Below are positions 1 to 12,995 of a DNA stretch of 64,000 nucleotides, piece after piece; the first letter of the stretch is position 1, and each line of letters begins with the position of its first letter. A program made the translations under genes and the position numbers. This stretch comes from Porogramme epimiltina (taxonomy: Eukaryota > Basidiomycota > Agaricomycetes > Polyporales > Polyporaceae), in contig FTLJ01000086.1 in NCBI GenBank assembly GCA_900155495.1, forward strand, positions 62,001-126,000. The letters run 5' to 3'. Below the pieces are notes generated by a model. It was not told where the DNA came from and searched no databases. It saw nothing but the letters and a program-made list of their open reading frames with translations.

Positions 1-2115
1 AACAGTCGGGCAGGAAGCACAGATTGTACAGGCGGTCTTCCCCAACCCAGCATATGTGATGCAAGTCTTTTTGCAACGAGTTTTTGCTCAGTCGGTGATT
101 ACCGCTCGCTCCCTGCTCACGTTCTGTGTACTCAACCCATGACAGATACAACAGCACCTAGAGCAACTCATTTCAAGGACTAGCAACATGCCAGAGCTTG
201 GTTTCCTCCGGGTTTTGCAGCTCGTGCACCAGATGATATCGATCTTAGTGGAAGATCTCAAAGCTTATGAGCTTCCGTCTGTGATTCCACGCTCACCTAC
301 GGATACGAATGAATTCAAGCGGTCCATGAAAGGGCTGCCTGCTTCCAATGCGACAAGTACAGCAACTGCTGCGACGATTAGCACGATGCTCGAGACCGCA
401 ATGGAGGAACTGTTTGTGCCATACACGGAGGGGCAACGGTATCTCGAAAAGGAGAGCCGCAGTTTGGGCGAAATGTATGCTGGCTACCTGGCGAAGTTCA
501 CCCGTTATCATGTGAGTAATGTGGGCTTGACTCTAACCGTGACGCGCAGATGCTAAAACTTGTGCTGTGTGTAGGAGAGAACGGACACTAAGGGGAAGTC
601 GACTATGTTTGGCCGCATGGTGGACCAATTGAGCGCAGCAGCAGCAACATCGCCGTCCGGTGGGAGCTCAACCTCTGCTCAGGCTGCGGCAGCCCTGATG
701 CGCTTCGGCGGACTGAGCGCATCCACTGAGAAGGCTGCTGAGAAAGCAAACGAGGATCCCATCAGAGAAGAGGACGGCGTTCTGAGCGTGCTGGTTGCCG
801 AACAAATGCTAAAGTGGCACGCTGAGGCGATCGGCCGAGCCGTTGAGCTGAGCCCCTCAAATGATGTGTAGGCCATTCTTCCAGTTGTCTGGTCTCCTCT
901 GTGCTGACCCTCAACCTAGACCGAAACATACGTTCGCTCTACTTCGGGTGCTATCCATGGCCATCGCAAATTCGTACATTGAAACTGCGTTAGAAACGTG
1001 AGTATCTCAGTGTCCGTCTGTGACAAACGTACTCATAAACGGCCCATAGTCTGCAAGCCCGTATCGAAGCAGCTGATACAAAGTCGGAACCAAGCATGCA
1101 ACCTCTTACGGTTCTGCGGGAGGTTAACTTGATCTGTCACCTATGGCAGCGTTATGTCACAATGGCGTTGCTTCCGCTTGCGAGCAGCTCTGTTACTGTC
1201 CGCCGTGAAATGGTCGTGTTCAACAATCAAGCTGTTAGCAGGATCGAGGGCGCCGCGAACCAGGTCACTCAAAAGCTTACTGATAGTACGGATCCCCTTC
1301 GTGGTGCTATGGCACGCCCCTGACTTGCGATTTATAGCTATTGTCAACTGGCTCTCAGCACAGCTAGCCAAGCAGAAGAAGGCGGACTTCAAACCCAAGA
1401 ATGACGACCTATCTTTTGCAAGAGTCAACACGGAGCCGTGTTTAGCATGCTGCGAGACGCTAGAGAAAGTCCGGGACTTCTCGAAAGCAAGCCTAAGCGG
1501 GAAAAACCTCGAGGTCTTCTTAACCGAGGTCGGCGTATCATTCCACAGGTTTGTCAATCTTGCGTAGCACGCGACTTGGAACTCACAGAACCTCTCCGCC
1601 ACTATAGCCTTCTACTTGACCACCTCAAGAAATTCCCAGTCAGCGCAACTGGCGGTCTCATGTTGGCCAAGGACCTCAAGTCGTACCAAGACGTCATCGA
1701 CACCTTCTCTATCCCCTCATTGCACGAACGCTTCGAGTTCATCCGCCAGCTGGGCAACGTCTTCCTCGTTAAGCCCGACATCCTCAAGTCGTACATCACC
1801 GAAGGGTACCTCGGGCGCATCGACGCTACGCTCCTCCGCCCTTACCTCGCCCAACGTGCGGACTGGGGCACGGCCGAGAAGGGCTTCAACGAGGTCGTCG
1901 ACGCGGTCGGTGGCGCGGGTGCGGACGGCAAGGGCGGCATGCGCGACCGCTTCGGGATGGGCCGCCTGAGCATGATCATGAAGGACCTCGAGCCGCTGCG
2001 CGAACAGATTAGCATGCCCAGCATGCCTCCCATGAGCGGCTTCGCGGGTGGGCTTGCGTCGTCGTTTGCGAACGCACGACCGGCTCGGTTTAGCAGCGGA
2101 CTGAATGTCTCATAA
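1..2115 (+). CDS. SEC10: Exocyst complex subunit Sec10, C-terminal part (5' end outside window)
   Basis: Sec10 is a subunit of the octameric exocyst, which tethers secretory vesicles to the plasma membrane at sites of polarised growth. The exons I can join are <2-94, 146-511, 575-867, 920-997, 1050-1285, 1338-1548 and 1608-2115; all introns are GT-AG. The joined product carries conserved Sec10 stretches such as GFLRVLQLVHQ, EELFVPYTEGQRYLEKESR, TEVGVSFHSLLLDHLKKFP and the C-terminal block around FIRQLGNVFLVKPDILKSY. A variable Met/Ser/Gly-rich tail ends at a TAA at 2113-2115. Only the C-terminal part is present; the N-terminus lies to the left. A second exocyst subunit, Sec15, is found about 38 kb to the right. 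Family identity is confident; the boundary of the 78-nt exon 920-997 is inferred from phase. Confidence 0.88.
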
Positions 2116-2236
2116 CGGGCGGGCGAGCGAACAGTGGGTGATACGGAGGGGAATCGTTTGGATGGATAAGTTATGCTTTCCGGCTCGGATGTATGTGTGC
2201 ACGATAGCGCATATAATTGTATTAGTACAGTGCGGA

Positions 2237-3648
2237 CTACTCTCCCTTGAAGGACGGTGCTCGCTTCTCCTTGAATGCCTGCAACGCCTCTAAACGATCT
2301 TTCGTGTGCAATAATGGTTCGTATGAGGCCCTCTCGAAGTCCAAACCTGAAGTTCACGATCTAGTGAATCAAGATGTCTAGATGCTCAGAAAAGAAAGGC
2401 ATGCCTGACTCGAAACCAAGCTCCGGAACGCGGGAGATCGCCTGTTTCGCGGCGCGGAGGGCAAGGGGTGCTGCACAGACGAGTTCAGTATAAGTATACA
2501 CCTGATCTAGCGAACAAGCTACACACCATTCGCGCTAATATCCTTCGCCAGCTGCAACGCTCTATCATATGCGGTGTTCTCAGGACTCGAGACGTAGTCA
2601 ACCACACCTATATCCACGCTCAGGACGTGAGCATCCGAAAACCCAACGACGCGGTCTGCAGCGCACCTATCTCGAGTGCCTCTTGTGCTGTTAGCGAACG
2701 CGCGGTGAATATGAGGTCCTTCGCCTTCGCGACACCCAGCAATCGCGTCAACCGCTGCGTCCCACCCGCCCCCGGAATAATCCCCAGCCGCACCTCCGGG
2801 AGGCCGATCTTGGTCACCGCGTGCCCTGTCCGCGAACGAGGACCGAGTCAGCACCGCACCTGGCACCGAGCGCGAACGGCCTAGCACGCAGCACTCAACA
2901 CTCACCGGCGACGCGCAAGTCGCACGCGAGCGCAAGCTCAAGGCCGCCGCCGAGCGCAGGCCCGTCGATCGCGGCGAGCGTGGGCACGGGCAGGCCCTCG
3001 AGTGTGCTCAGTGCGCGGCGGAGGTCGATGAGGAAGCGGTCGACCTGCGCCTTCGACATCGTCGCGCGCTCGACGAGGTCCGCGCCCGCGCAGAACGCGC
3101 CCGGGGCGGAGGAGCGCACGATCAGCACGCGCGTGCTGCATTCGTCGTCGACGTGACGGTGGGGGTGCGGGGTGCGAGCGGGTTGGGACGGCACATTAGG
3201 AAGGACGGGGAAGAGGGGCCGTGGTTGCGGCCGGACGGTGCAGCACGGTGACGGTGGGGTAGATAGGTTGACGTTAGCTTCTACACTCCCCCTTCTCCCT
3301 TCCACACAGACGCACCTCTTGTCAAACTGGACTTGGTCCAAACACTCCTGAAGCTCCTAAAGCTCACAACCCCCACCGCGACAAGCATCAGCACCCTCCA
3401 TGCCTACGCCAAGAGTAAGCAAGGAGAGGAACCTTGAGCAACCGCAGCGAGATCGCATTCCGCGCCTTGGGGCGATTGAGCAAGAGAGACACGACACCAG
3501 GACGGTCGGGGACAGGCTCGAGGTACGCCTCCGCGGCGGCGCCTGGCGCGGTCTGGATGAACCGTCGCCCCGAGTGGCGTCTTGCGCCCGCCACACAAGG
3601 TCTGAAGGCAGGGGCTCGTGGCAGTCTCGCAGCGCTGAGGAGGATCAT
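2237..3648 (-). CDS. Mitochondrial enoyl-CoA hydratase/isomerase family protein (AUH-like)
   Basis: Crotonase-fold protein expected to hydrate an enoyl-CoA, either in fatty-acid beta-oxidation or as 3-methylglutaconyl-CoA hydratase in leucine breakdown. The ATG at 3646-3648 opens an Arg/Ala-rich stretch without acidic residues (roughly residues 1-35), a plausible mitochondrial targeting sequence. Family signatures follow: [25 protein letters not shown] (oxyanion-hole region), the [15 protein letters not shown] block with the first catalytic-type Glu, and [19 protein letters not shown] with the second. The C-terminus, [12 protein letters not shown] before the stop at 2237-2239, is typical of AUH-type enzymes. 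There are at least four introns, so no single reading frame spans the gene. It converges on Sec10 with only 121 nt between the stops. The exact acyl-CoA substrate cannot be decided from sequence. Confidence 0.85.
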
Positions 3649-4432
3649 GGGTGAAGCAGAGGGTGGAGGGTGCGAGCACGAACGGATACCCGTCGTCTCA
3701 CGCGTCTCGAATGCGGGGTATATGACCTGGGCGGCACCAGAGGACGCGTGACGTCGTGCGAGCCTAAGCGAGCACGGAGCTTGGGACGGCTTGGGACCTT
3801 GAGCGCAAGGGCGCATATGGCAAACAGACACGCAAAGATGGGGTGCAAGCCGTTCACTTGTCCCAATGCTCTGCACGGCGGCGATGTGGACGGGGTACAG
3901 GGTACAGGACTAGCTAGAGCGTACAGGGGCGTAAGTAGGTACCTGCGAACGGAGCTTTCAAGCGGTTCCAACGACACAAACAACGCTCGTCAATCGGCGA
4001 CGCATGCATGGAGGTCAGGATCGTGGGGGTGGAAATGGAGTATCGCGAATGCGGCCGCAGTCCCCAAGAGGGCTGCGGTCGCGTACATGCAGTGGTAGGT
4101 TTACAGACACAGGAGATGCGGAACAGACACGCAACAAGATGAACCAAGATTTCGCGCCGTCCGGAACGCACGTTGCGCCCGGGCGGCCTATAGAACCCAG
4201 CGGCCGCCACGTATACAGAGATGCCCAAGAGAGAAGAAAGGTGGCGGCCGCGCCAGACAAGCGGAAACGATCAACGGGCAAGTATAGAACAGAATCGCTT
4301 GTCTGGCGTTTACAGAACTGTTCGTGTGGGTATATCTAGATCGTGCGTCCCCCGTCAGCCTCTCTTCGCAGAGCACACAGACCAAAAGATACTCACTGAA
4401 CACGTGCGCCCACAGAGCACGCACGAGCGGGT
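3649..4432. other. Intergenic, no gene seen
   Basis: This 784-nt gap holds the upstream region of the enoyl-CoA hydratase gene and the 3' flank of the Ser-rich membrane protein gene. Reading frames here lack family similarity and sensible splice structure. Three GCGGCCGC octamers occur between about 4050 and 4250. No clear TATA box or RNA gene was seen. Confidence 0.6.
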
Positions 4433-6037
4433 TTAACGAGCCTCGCCCTCGTAGACGACCTCGTCGTGCTGCCCGTAGTACTGCTGCACCGGAGGCGCAC
4501 CAGCCGCGCGGCCCATGTTGCTCGGGTCCGCATACGGGTGCGGCGAGCTGGGCGAGCGCACGCGGTCCACGGGCGGCTGGGCGGTGAGCTGCTGCTGCTG
4601 CTGCTGCAGGCCCTGGGCGCCGTACGCGTACTGCTGCTGCTGCGCGTACTGGCCCTCGAGCGCCTGCTGGGGCATGACGTATTGCTGGTCCTCGTACCCC
4701 GCGCCGTAACCGCCGACGTAGCCGCCGTACTGTGAGGGGTCGTAGCCCATCTGCGCGTTCGGCGGGAAGTCGAGGCCCGCGTATTCGGCGGGCGCGTGCG
4801 CCGCCTGGCCGTACGCGTCGTGCGTCGCAGCTTGACCGTACGCGTCGTGCGTCACAGCTTGACCATATGCGTCGTGCGCCGCGGCCTGGCCGTACGACGC
4901 CTCGTGCGTCGCCGCGGCGGCCGCGGGCGCGAACCCGTCGAACGCGGGCAGGCCGTAGTGCATCGCGCGGTCCGGGTACGCGTCCGTCGCGGCGTGCGCG
5001 GTGACAGGGAGGTCGTTCAGGTCGTCCTCGTGCACGCCCGCGGAGAAGCTCATGTTCGTCGGGCTCGACGCGCGGTCCGCGCCGCCGCTGCCCGCGCCGC
5101 TGCCGTTGCCGTTCTCGCCCGTGTACTTTTCAAAGTACGTCATGTCCTCCTCGTCCTGGAGCCGCGCGGCGCGGCGCTTGGCGAGGACGATCGCGACGAG
5201 GGCGCCGCCGATGACGAGCACGCCGACGACGGAGAAGGTGCTCGCGACCGCGGCGGTGTTCTGGAAGAAGCTGGGTGGGGTGGGAAGAACGCGCGGAGCC
5301 CCGTCAGATAAGCATGGAGGGCTCGCGACGTGATGGACGGATTGTGGCTCACCCTTTGGACGATGCACTGACGCCATCTGCGGAGTCCGTGGCGGAGGCA
5401 GTTGCGGACGTGGCCCAGGTGTACGAAGTCGAGGAGAAGGACGAAGAGTGCTTGGAAGAAGCGACGGTGAGGGCCGCAGCGGTGGTCGAGGAGCGAGAAA
5501 CGCTGGTGGAGGACAAGGAGGACCTATACGCGCAATGGATGAGTTATTATTACCGGGCTGACGGCGTGCAACATAGGTCACTCACGAGGAGGAGGTCGAG
5601 CTCAAAGTCGAGGAGGAAGAAGACGAGGACGAGGTAGAAGTGGAACTAGAAGATGGAGAGGACGAAGAAGACTCGGAGGAAGAGGACGAGGAAGCGGTGA
5701 GTGCTGCCGGGGCAGCTGAGCTCGAGCTTGTAGTCACCGCGGAGCTGGTGGAGGTCGTGCTGTGGGTGGTAGGCGGAGCTGCAGAGGTCGAGGTCGACGA
5801 GATCGAGGAGGTAGTCGGGGTAAAGATCGAACTCGAGGAGCTCGAGGGTGGTGCCGACGAGGACGTCGACGTCGACGCCACAGAGTTGGGCTCGGTGTCG
5901 GTGGGCTGGTTGATGACACTGTCGACATCGGACACTACATTGCTCTGGGCGTTGACGGAAAGGAGCGACTGGGAGAAAAAGAGCGCGAGGGAAAAGAGCG
6001 TGAAGACGCGCGCCGCGGACGCCATACGGCAACGCAT
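4433..6037 (-). CDS. Ser/Thr-rich single-pass membrane protein with Gln/Tyr/Ala-rich cytosolic tail
   Basis: Function unknown. The architecture is that of a cell-surface sensor or wall-associated membrane protein. The ATG at 6035-6037 (or the in-frame ATG at 6023-6025) starts a signal peptide with the core ARVFTLFSLALFFSQSLLS. A Ser/Thr-dominated, probably O-glycosylated, domain of about 200 residues continues over an intron (donor GTGAGT near 5585, acceptor TATAG near 5524). A second intron begins at about 5354. One transmembrane helix follows (TFSVVGVLVIGGALVAIVL), then the stop-transfer KRRAAR and a tail of about 220 residues. The tail contains HDAYGQA-type repeats, a poly-Gln run, several Tyr-Gly pairs and a Pro-rich end. 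Fungal wall-stress sensors of the Mid2/Wsc type share this layout, but I see neither a WSC cysteine domain nor clear similarity to Mid2. Assignment is by architecture only. Confidence 0.75.
4588..4607 (-). repeat. CAG/CTG trinucleotide run encoding poly-Gln
   Basis: An uninterrupted CTG run on the plus strand reads as CAG on the coding strand and gives a poly-Gln segment in the tail of the Ser-rich membrane protein. A shorter CTG run lies nearby at about 4630-4640. Trinucleotide runs of this kind are often length-polymorphic between strains. Confidence 0.8.
4793..4912 (-). repeat. Degenerate tandem coding repeat (HDAYGQA unit)
   Basis: Four imperfect copies of an 8-9 codon unit, each carrying a version of HDAYGQA or EASYGQA, lie side by side in the cytosolic tail of the Ser-rich membrane protein. 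The plus strand shows the recurring words CGTACGCGTCGTGCGTC. The DNA copies differ mainly at third positions, so the repeat is not very recent. Confidence 0.8.
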
Positions 6038-6524
6038 GTCTAGGGCTGGTGGAGGGGGGAGGGGGAGGTGGGGCGGGTTGCCTGGGGCGGCGTCGGCGTC
6101 GACGAAAGAGGTGGAGACGGTGAGGGGCAGACGAGCACACGGACGAGGCTCGAGGGAGCCAGGGCGGGCGGGGAACACCAATCTGCCAGCCGCGGGTGCC
6201 GCTGGGCCCGGCCACGGCGTCCGCCGCCCCCGCGTGCCCGCGCCGCCGCCGTGCCTGCCCTCGAGCTGGATCCCATCGCACCTTTCTGATACCTTCCGCT
6301 CCTGCCGCCACGCTCAAGCGTGCATGGATCTGCGCCTATCGTACATCCATTCCTGGCCCTCGAGCGAGCCGTCCGAGCTAGATACATACACATAACAAGT
6401 CAACCAAGAATACGCCGGCTGCTGTGGTAGCCACCGCGACCAGCCCCATTCAAATCCCGCCTCCGCCGTCGAAGCACCACGCAGCTTCGCATATCATACA
6501 AAGCACCGCGGGCGTGCGACCGCC
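6038..6524. other. Intergenic: upstream region of the Ser-rich membrane protein gene
   Basis: This 487-nt interval holds the promoter side of the membrane-protein gene and the 3' flank of the coiled-coil gene, both on the minus strand. The part just upstream of the ATG is C-rich on the coding strand (about 6045-6080). No TATA box or RNA gene was recognised. Confidence 0.5.
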
Positions 6525-8305
6525 TCACCAGTCCTCTTCGGCGACGGCCCTCGCGTCGCCCCCAACCAGCCCGTAGTCGCGCATGAACTCCAGCGACTCC
6601 TCCCTGCGGTGCTTGCTCTCGATCTGGATGCAGCACTGCACGAGCTGCCCATTCCGCACGTCCCGCTTGAACGCCGCCACGTCCATGGCGGGGTTCCGTT
6701 CCTGGAGCTCCCCCAAGAGATGTTGCTTGTCCTGTGCCGCCATCAAAATGAGTCCGTGCAGAAACCTTACGCACGGTAACTTACCGCTGCAGCGAGTTTC
6801 CCCCAGATCGACACGATTGGCGCAAAACTGACGGTGTGCAGCCCCATGTAGTGCCAACCAGACTCCTGGAGGGATCGTCAACAACAGCTCCAATGACAGG
6901 CAGCTATCCTGCCGGCTGGTCACCTTCTTAGTGGCAGGGAAGAAAAACATGTGCAGATCTTTTGCTTCCTGGGCCCACATCTCCAATCCTTGTGCATATT
7001 GCTTGTCCGCCCATCCGATCAGGTACGTCCCGGAGGGCCCTTGGAGGATGATTGGCTTGAACAGGAATGCTACGTCTCCCGCCGAGTAGATGCGCATTTG
7101 GTAGCCCTCTTCCGATCGCATCCTACATGGACGGCAATAATAAGCGTCCGACGGTGGGCTCGCCCTAGGCTGCTTACCGGGTAATGGTCTCGACCTACAG
7201 TATACAAGCTCAGCTTTTCCTCCCGATATGCATAGGGTGACCATCGGACTCACCGCGTCATCTTCGAGAATCAGCTGCTCTGCCAAGAAGTCAAAGGGAA
7301 TCGGACCTTCGCGCAGCTCTGCAGTAACAGGCGGCTCCTCGAATTGCAAGTACCAGTGGCACTTCTTGGCAGAGTTCGCGCTCACTGCAGCAGAGGCCGA
7401 GGTGACCGCTGACACAGGCTTGGACGGAGGCTCGTCTGTGGATCCGACTGCAGTCCGGGACGACGCGCGGCTCGACGATGCGACGTTCGACTTGCTCCCG
7501 CCAGCAACGGCGGCGCGAGGGAGGACCGACCTGGCGCGGACAGTCGACTCGTCGTCTGACTCGACTTCAGCGGGCGGCTCGGGTCTGGGACGCTGCCGTA
7601 ATGGCTTTGGTCCCGAGGACGCAGAGGCGCGGGCTTGATTAGCCAAACCACGGGCCGAGCCGCGCTGTGGAGGGGTGGGCTGGGAGGAAGACGCGTGCAC
7701 CCAAGCGCGGCTGGTGTTAGCCACTCGCTTCGCGGAGACAGGCCACTACCAACTCCTTACATGTTTTGCTCTACTGGCGTATTCAGGTCGACGTTCCGCG
7801 TCGCCTTGGTTGTGGATGGCCATGGCTGCCTCAAGACGGGTGTTCTCCGCTTCGAGATGGCGCACGCGCAGCATGCGCTCGAGGGCCTGCGCTTCGTACT
7901 CCCCGATCTTAGCGAGAAGCCCGTCATTCTTCTCCTCCAGATCCATGTTTTGGGCACGGAGCTCGTCGTTCTGCTCTTCAAGCTCGGCGTTCGCGCTGAG
8001 CAGATCCTCTACGCGCTGCTCCGAGGCCTCCGCGCGCTCTTCTGCAGCTCGCATGCGCCGCTCTGCGGCTGCCCCGCGCTGTCCCGCGCGCCGTTCGGCC
8101 GCTAACACCTCCTGGAAGAGCTCGTCTTGGCTATGACGCAGGTTGGACCATTTGGCCGCTAGCTGACGAGCACCGCCAGCGCTGACGCTTAGCCGCGTAG
8201 AGGATATGTGGGCACGTCTAGGACAAAGGGAGCGCACACCTTGGTCTCCGAGTTCTTGGGCTCCCGGGCAGTACCCGGGTCGGGTTGAGCGTCGGCAAAT
8301 GTCAT
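6525..8305 (-). CDS. Coiled-coil protein of unknown function
   Basis: I do not recognise this protein. The ATG at 8303-8305 starts a short acidic/Pro exon (MTFADAQPDPGTAREPKNS) ending at a GTGTGC donor. The next exon encodes a heptad-rich coiled coil of about 120 residues, centred on QRVEDLLSANAELEEQNDE. A disordered Ser/Ala/Pro/Arg linker follows. The conserved-looking C-terminal region of about 230 residues includes KKCHWYLQFEEPP, RIYSAGDVAFLFKPIILQG and YLIGWADKQYAQGLEMW. A tiny 17-nt exon near 7182-7198, flanked by a GTGAGT intron and a GTAAGC intron, is needed to join AEQLILEDDA to MRSEEGYQ. Another GTAAGT donor lies near 6785. The stop is at 6525-6527. Alternation of aromatic and hydrophobic residues in the C-terminal part suggests a beta-rich globular domain, but no family is claimed. 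Confidence 0.7.
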
Positions 8306-9065
8306 GAGGAAGCCCAGGGTGGTGGTGTGGTGGGAAGGAGCAAAGCGGATGATGGTCGTCGGTTGAAGGCACGAGCGCGGCCTAAACAGGAAAAGTGGCC
8401 TGGGGCAAGGGAACGAGTGGCGAGTGTGTCGTGGCCGTGGCAAGCGGGAGGACGGCTCGCGGCAGAAGTCCCGAGACCAGTGGGTTCGCGCGTCGGTGGT
8501 CTGCGAGTACTACCAGAGCCGGCAGCTATAGTCTGGCTCGGTGGGCTCGACGCCACGCTTCCATGGGACCCCTACTGTCCGGACAAGCTCCCGTTCATAC
8601 AAAGTTCACATACGAAGGATTGATTATCAACGCGTCTGCGAATAGACAGCTCTGGGGTACTCCTATCGAATTCCAGTCCTCCATCGTGCCCTCCTGTGAC
8701 CACCCGCCATCATCTATGACACAAGGTTACGACTGAGCCGTCAGTGTCTGCAGCCGCAGAGACTGAGCAGGGAGGAGATGGGCGCGTCGATGTCGGAGGT
8801 GGGGCACTGGCACAAGCTGCACGACCACAGTGGGCGTCCGATCGACGACGTGATCGTGCGCTCACGTGGGCGCGACACGGCTACGATTCGCCAACGATCG
8901 CGGAAGCATATCGCCCGCTCCGCCTATCACGGCTGCAGCCCCCACCATGTCTCCCCAATCTCCCTTCGTCCTCCACTGTCCCTGGAGCCTCCTCCTCCAT
9001 AGCCCCGCGCGGCCCCTCCTTTGACCGCCAGCCAAGAGCACCAGCCGTTCGAGCCCCACCCGGCC
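8306..9065. promoter_or_regulatory. Divergent intergenic region between coiled-coil gene and ACMSD-type amidohydrolase
   Basis: This 760-nt interval separates two divergent start codons, so it should hold both promoters. Reading frames inside it have no family similarity and lack typical codon bias. No strong TATA element was seen; the part before the plus-strand ATG is rich in C and T. Confidence 0.5.
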
Positions 9066-10666
9066 ATGGCCGCACACGCCCAAAAGCTCCTCGTCGACAT
9101 CCACACACACGTCTACCTCCCCCGCTACGCCGCCTTTCTCCGGAGCCGCACGTCCGTCCCGCGCATTTTCACCCGCAACTCCCCAGAGTCTGGCAAACCC
9201 GAGGAGCGCCTTCTTATCCTCGACGATGAGCCCGCCAGCGGGCGCCCCATCGGCGCGCAGGTGAGCCGACCCTCCGCTTCTCTGGCCAGCCCTCCCCACG
9301 CTCTCCTAGCGAAGCTCATCCCGTCTTCGCGTCTAGTACTGGGATAGGGACGAGAAACTGAAATTCATGGACCGCCACAACATCGATGTGTCCGTGGTGA
9401 GGTGCGTCCTGCAGCACCACCCCGCCTTCTGCTCGTCCCTGCAGCACCTCACCCCCTTCCCACTGCACGCGCTCCCACCCGCCGTCCCTGCCCTTGGCCC
9501 CCTCCTCCCCCGGCCGCCGCCGCTGCGCATGCCGTCAGCTCTGCGAACCCGTGGCTCGACTTCCTCCCGGCCGCGACGGCCCACCAGCTCGCGGGCGAGC
9601 TCAACCACGACCTCGAGGACTACTGCGCGACCGGGCCCGCACACGCGCACGCCCCCGGCCTCAAGCGGCTCTACGGCTTCGGCCTCCTCCCGCTCGTCCC
9701 CGGGGCCACCGCGGACGCCCTAGTGGCCGCCGTCGAGCAGGTCGCCGCGCTCCCGCACCTCCGCGGCGTCATCGTCGGCACGCGCGGCATCGGGAAGGGG
9801 CTGGACGACCCCGCCCTCGAGCCCGTCTGGGCGGCGCTCGCGGACGCAGGGCTCGTCGTGTTCCTGCACCCCCATTACGGGGTCGACAAGAACGCCTGGG
9901 GCGAGCGCGAGAACGGGCACGTCCTGCCCCTCGCGCTGGGCTTCCCGTTCGAAACTACGATTGTACGCCCCTCCTTCCCTCCTTCTCTTCTCCCCGCCCT
10001 CCTTCCATTCCCCTCCGCCCAGTCTCCTCCCCCGCCAAAACTCTCAGACGGCCCCCGCCCCTCTCCCGCTTCTCCGCCGCCTCCTCCCCCCACTCCCACC
10101 CCATCCCCTAGCCCCCACACGCGCTAACACGCCCCCACCCCTTCACCTCCCCACAGGCCACGACGCGCCTGATCCTCGCGGGCGTGCTCGACCGCCACCC
10201 GCGCCTGCGCCTCCTCCTCGCGCACTCGGGCGGCGCGCTCCCCGCGCTCTCCTCGCGCCTCGCCTCGTGCGTCGCGCACGACCCCGCCGCGGCGACGCGC
10301 CTCGCGCACGGCGACGCGCGCGCGTACCTCGGCCGCCTCTGGTTCGACGCCGTCGCGTACGGCGCCGAGGAGCTCGGCTTCGTCGCCGACGCCGTCGGGC
10401 GCGCCCCGCGGTACGAGGCAGCCGCGGCCGCCGTGGGCGCTGTGAAGGCGGAGGGCACAGAGGGCGCGGAGAGGCGGGCGGGCGCGGGGAGGATGCTGTT
10501 CGGGACGGACCACCCGTTCTTCCCCCCGCTCGTCGAGACGGACAAGTGGCGGAGCGTCGTGGAGAACTTGGACGCGATCGAGAGCGTGCGCGGGTGGGGC
10601 GAGGCGGAGAAGGCGGCTGTGAGGGGCGGGAACGCGGTGGAGCTGTTCGGTCTCGGTTCTCACTGA
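9066..10666 (+). CDS. ACMSD-family metal-dependent amidohydrolase/decarboxylase
   Basis: Member of the amidohydrolase-2 family, which contains ACMS decarboxylase (ACMSD) and related non-oxidative decarboxylases such as uracil-5-carboxylate decarboxylase. Exons: 9066-9260, 9337-9401, 9539-9962 and 10157-10666. The likely metal ligands are visible: the HxH of DIHTHVYLP near the N-terminus, the His pair in VVFLHPHYG, the His of LLLAHSGGALP and the Asp of MLFGTDHPFF. The block GFPFETTIATTRLILAGV closely matches the ACMSD fold. The Arg that binds substrate carboxylate in human ACMSD, just before the CWD motif, appears replaced here (PIGAQYWD), so the substrate may not be ACMS. The gene is tail to tail with quinolinate phosphoribosyltransferase, separated by 219 nt. 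The 194-nt last intron is strongly pyrimidine-rich. Confidence 0.85.
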
Positions 10667-10885
10667 GGGGGAGCGCGAGCAGGTGGGAGGGGCACACGAT
10701 GTTCGTGAATATGGAAGGAAGGCGGTCTATTGTTAACAAACCTGGAGCTACAGGGTAGTGTAGTGTACAATGTAGTGGGCTCTACGGTCGAGCTACCCAT
10801 AAGGCCATTAAGGGATACATCCGAAGCCCCCGAGTGTGCTGCGGCGTGGTGTACAACTTGTGCATATCTGTTCCCCTGTGGCCCT

Positions 10886-12434
<1,549 letters not shown>

Positions 12435-12995
12435 GGTAGCGAGCGAAACCAAGATGTGGAAGCTGAGCAAGCAGCACTGGATGGCTGAGAGATTCAGGCT
12501 CAGGGGCCCTGCATACCCCGTATTCGCGGACCGGAGGTGCCGCCGCCGCCGAGCTTACAAGGCATTCCCAGTTCGTCCGGAACATTGAGCAAGTTTTGCG
12601 CCATTTGTTCGCGCTTCAGTGGCTTCGCCTTCTCGTGGCACGCTGGCAGACGTCTTAGTCAGAGTGCACATATTCCGGGTAGATTCACAACAAGGCTACA
12701 ACATCCGGGACCGGGGTCCTCACATGAGATACAGACAAGAAAGGACACCAGACGGAGTTGAAGGAATGTGCGCGGTGCGCTCGTATTACCCAGCTATAGT
12801 AGTGATGGTGCGAGGGAGAAAAATAACAGCCCAAGGGTCGTAGCTATGGAGCAGATGGTACGATCTACTTCAGAATTCTACGACATAGTCCAACTAATCC
12901 GGAACCAGAGTTCGCTGCAGAAGGGGGGAGGGACACCGTGTCGAGCGAACCTGGAGGGTCGCCCGGGAGAATAGCGAGGTATGCCATCTCTCATT
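12435..12995. other. Intergenic: upstream of QPRT, downstream of the GPI protein gene
   Basis: A 561-nt interval between two minus-strand genes. It holds the QPRT promoter and the 3' flank of the GPI-protein gene. No gene-like frame, TATA box or RNA gene was recognised. Confidence 0.5.

Noticed and set aside
2237..3648. The enoyl-CoA hydratase gene as a pseudogene because no frame is continuous
   Set aside because: All breaks coincide with GT-AG introns, and the joined protein keeps the family motifs.
5640..6395. A long plus-strand frame rich in Glu, Asp and Val
   Set aside because: It is the antisense image of the Ser-rich domain (TCN codons read backwards give GAN/NGA codons).
8744..9229. 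A 161-codon plus-strand frame before and across the ACMSD-family start
   Set aside because: Pro/Arg/Ser-rich with no family match; it overlaps the true first exon in another frame.
10108..10739. Long minus-strand Arg/Ala-rich frames opposite the last ACMSD-family exon
   Set aside because: The GC-rich exon keeps all frames open; the plus-strand protein has clear catalytic motifs.
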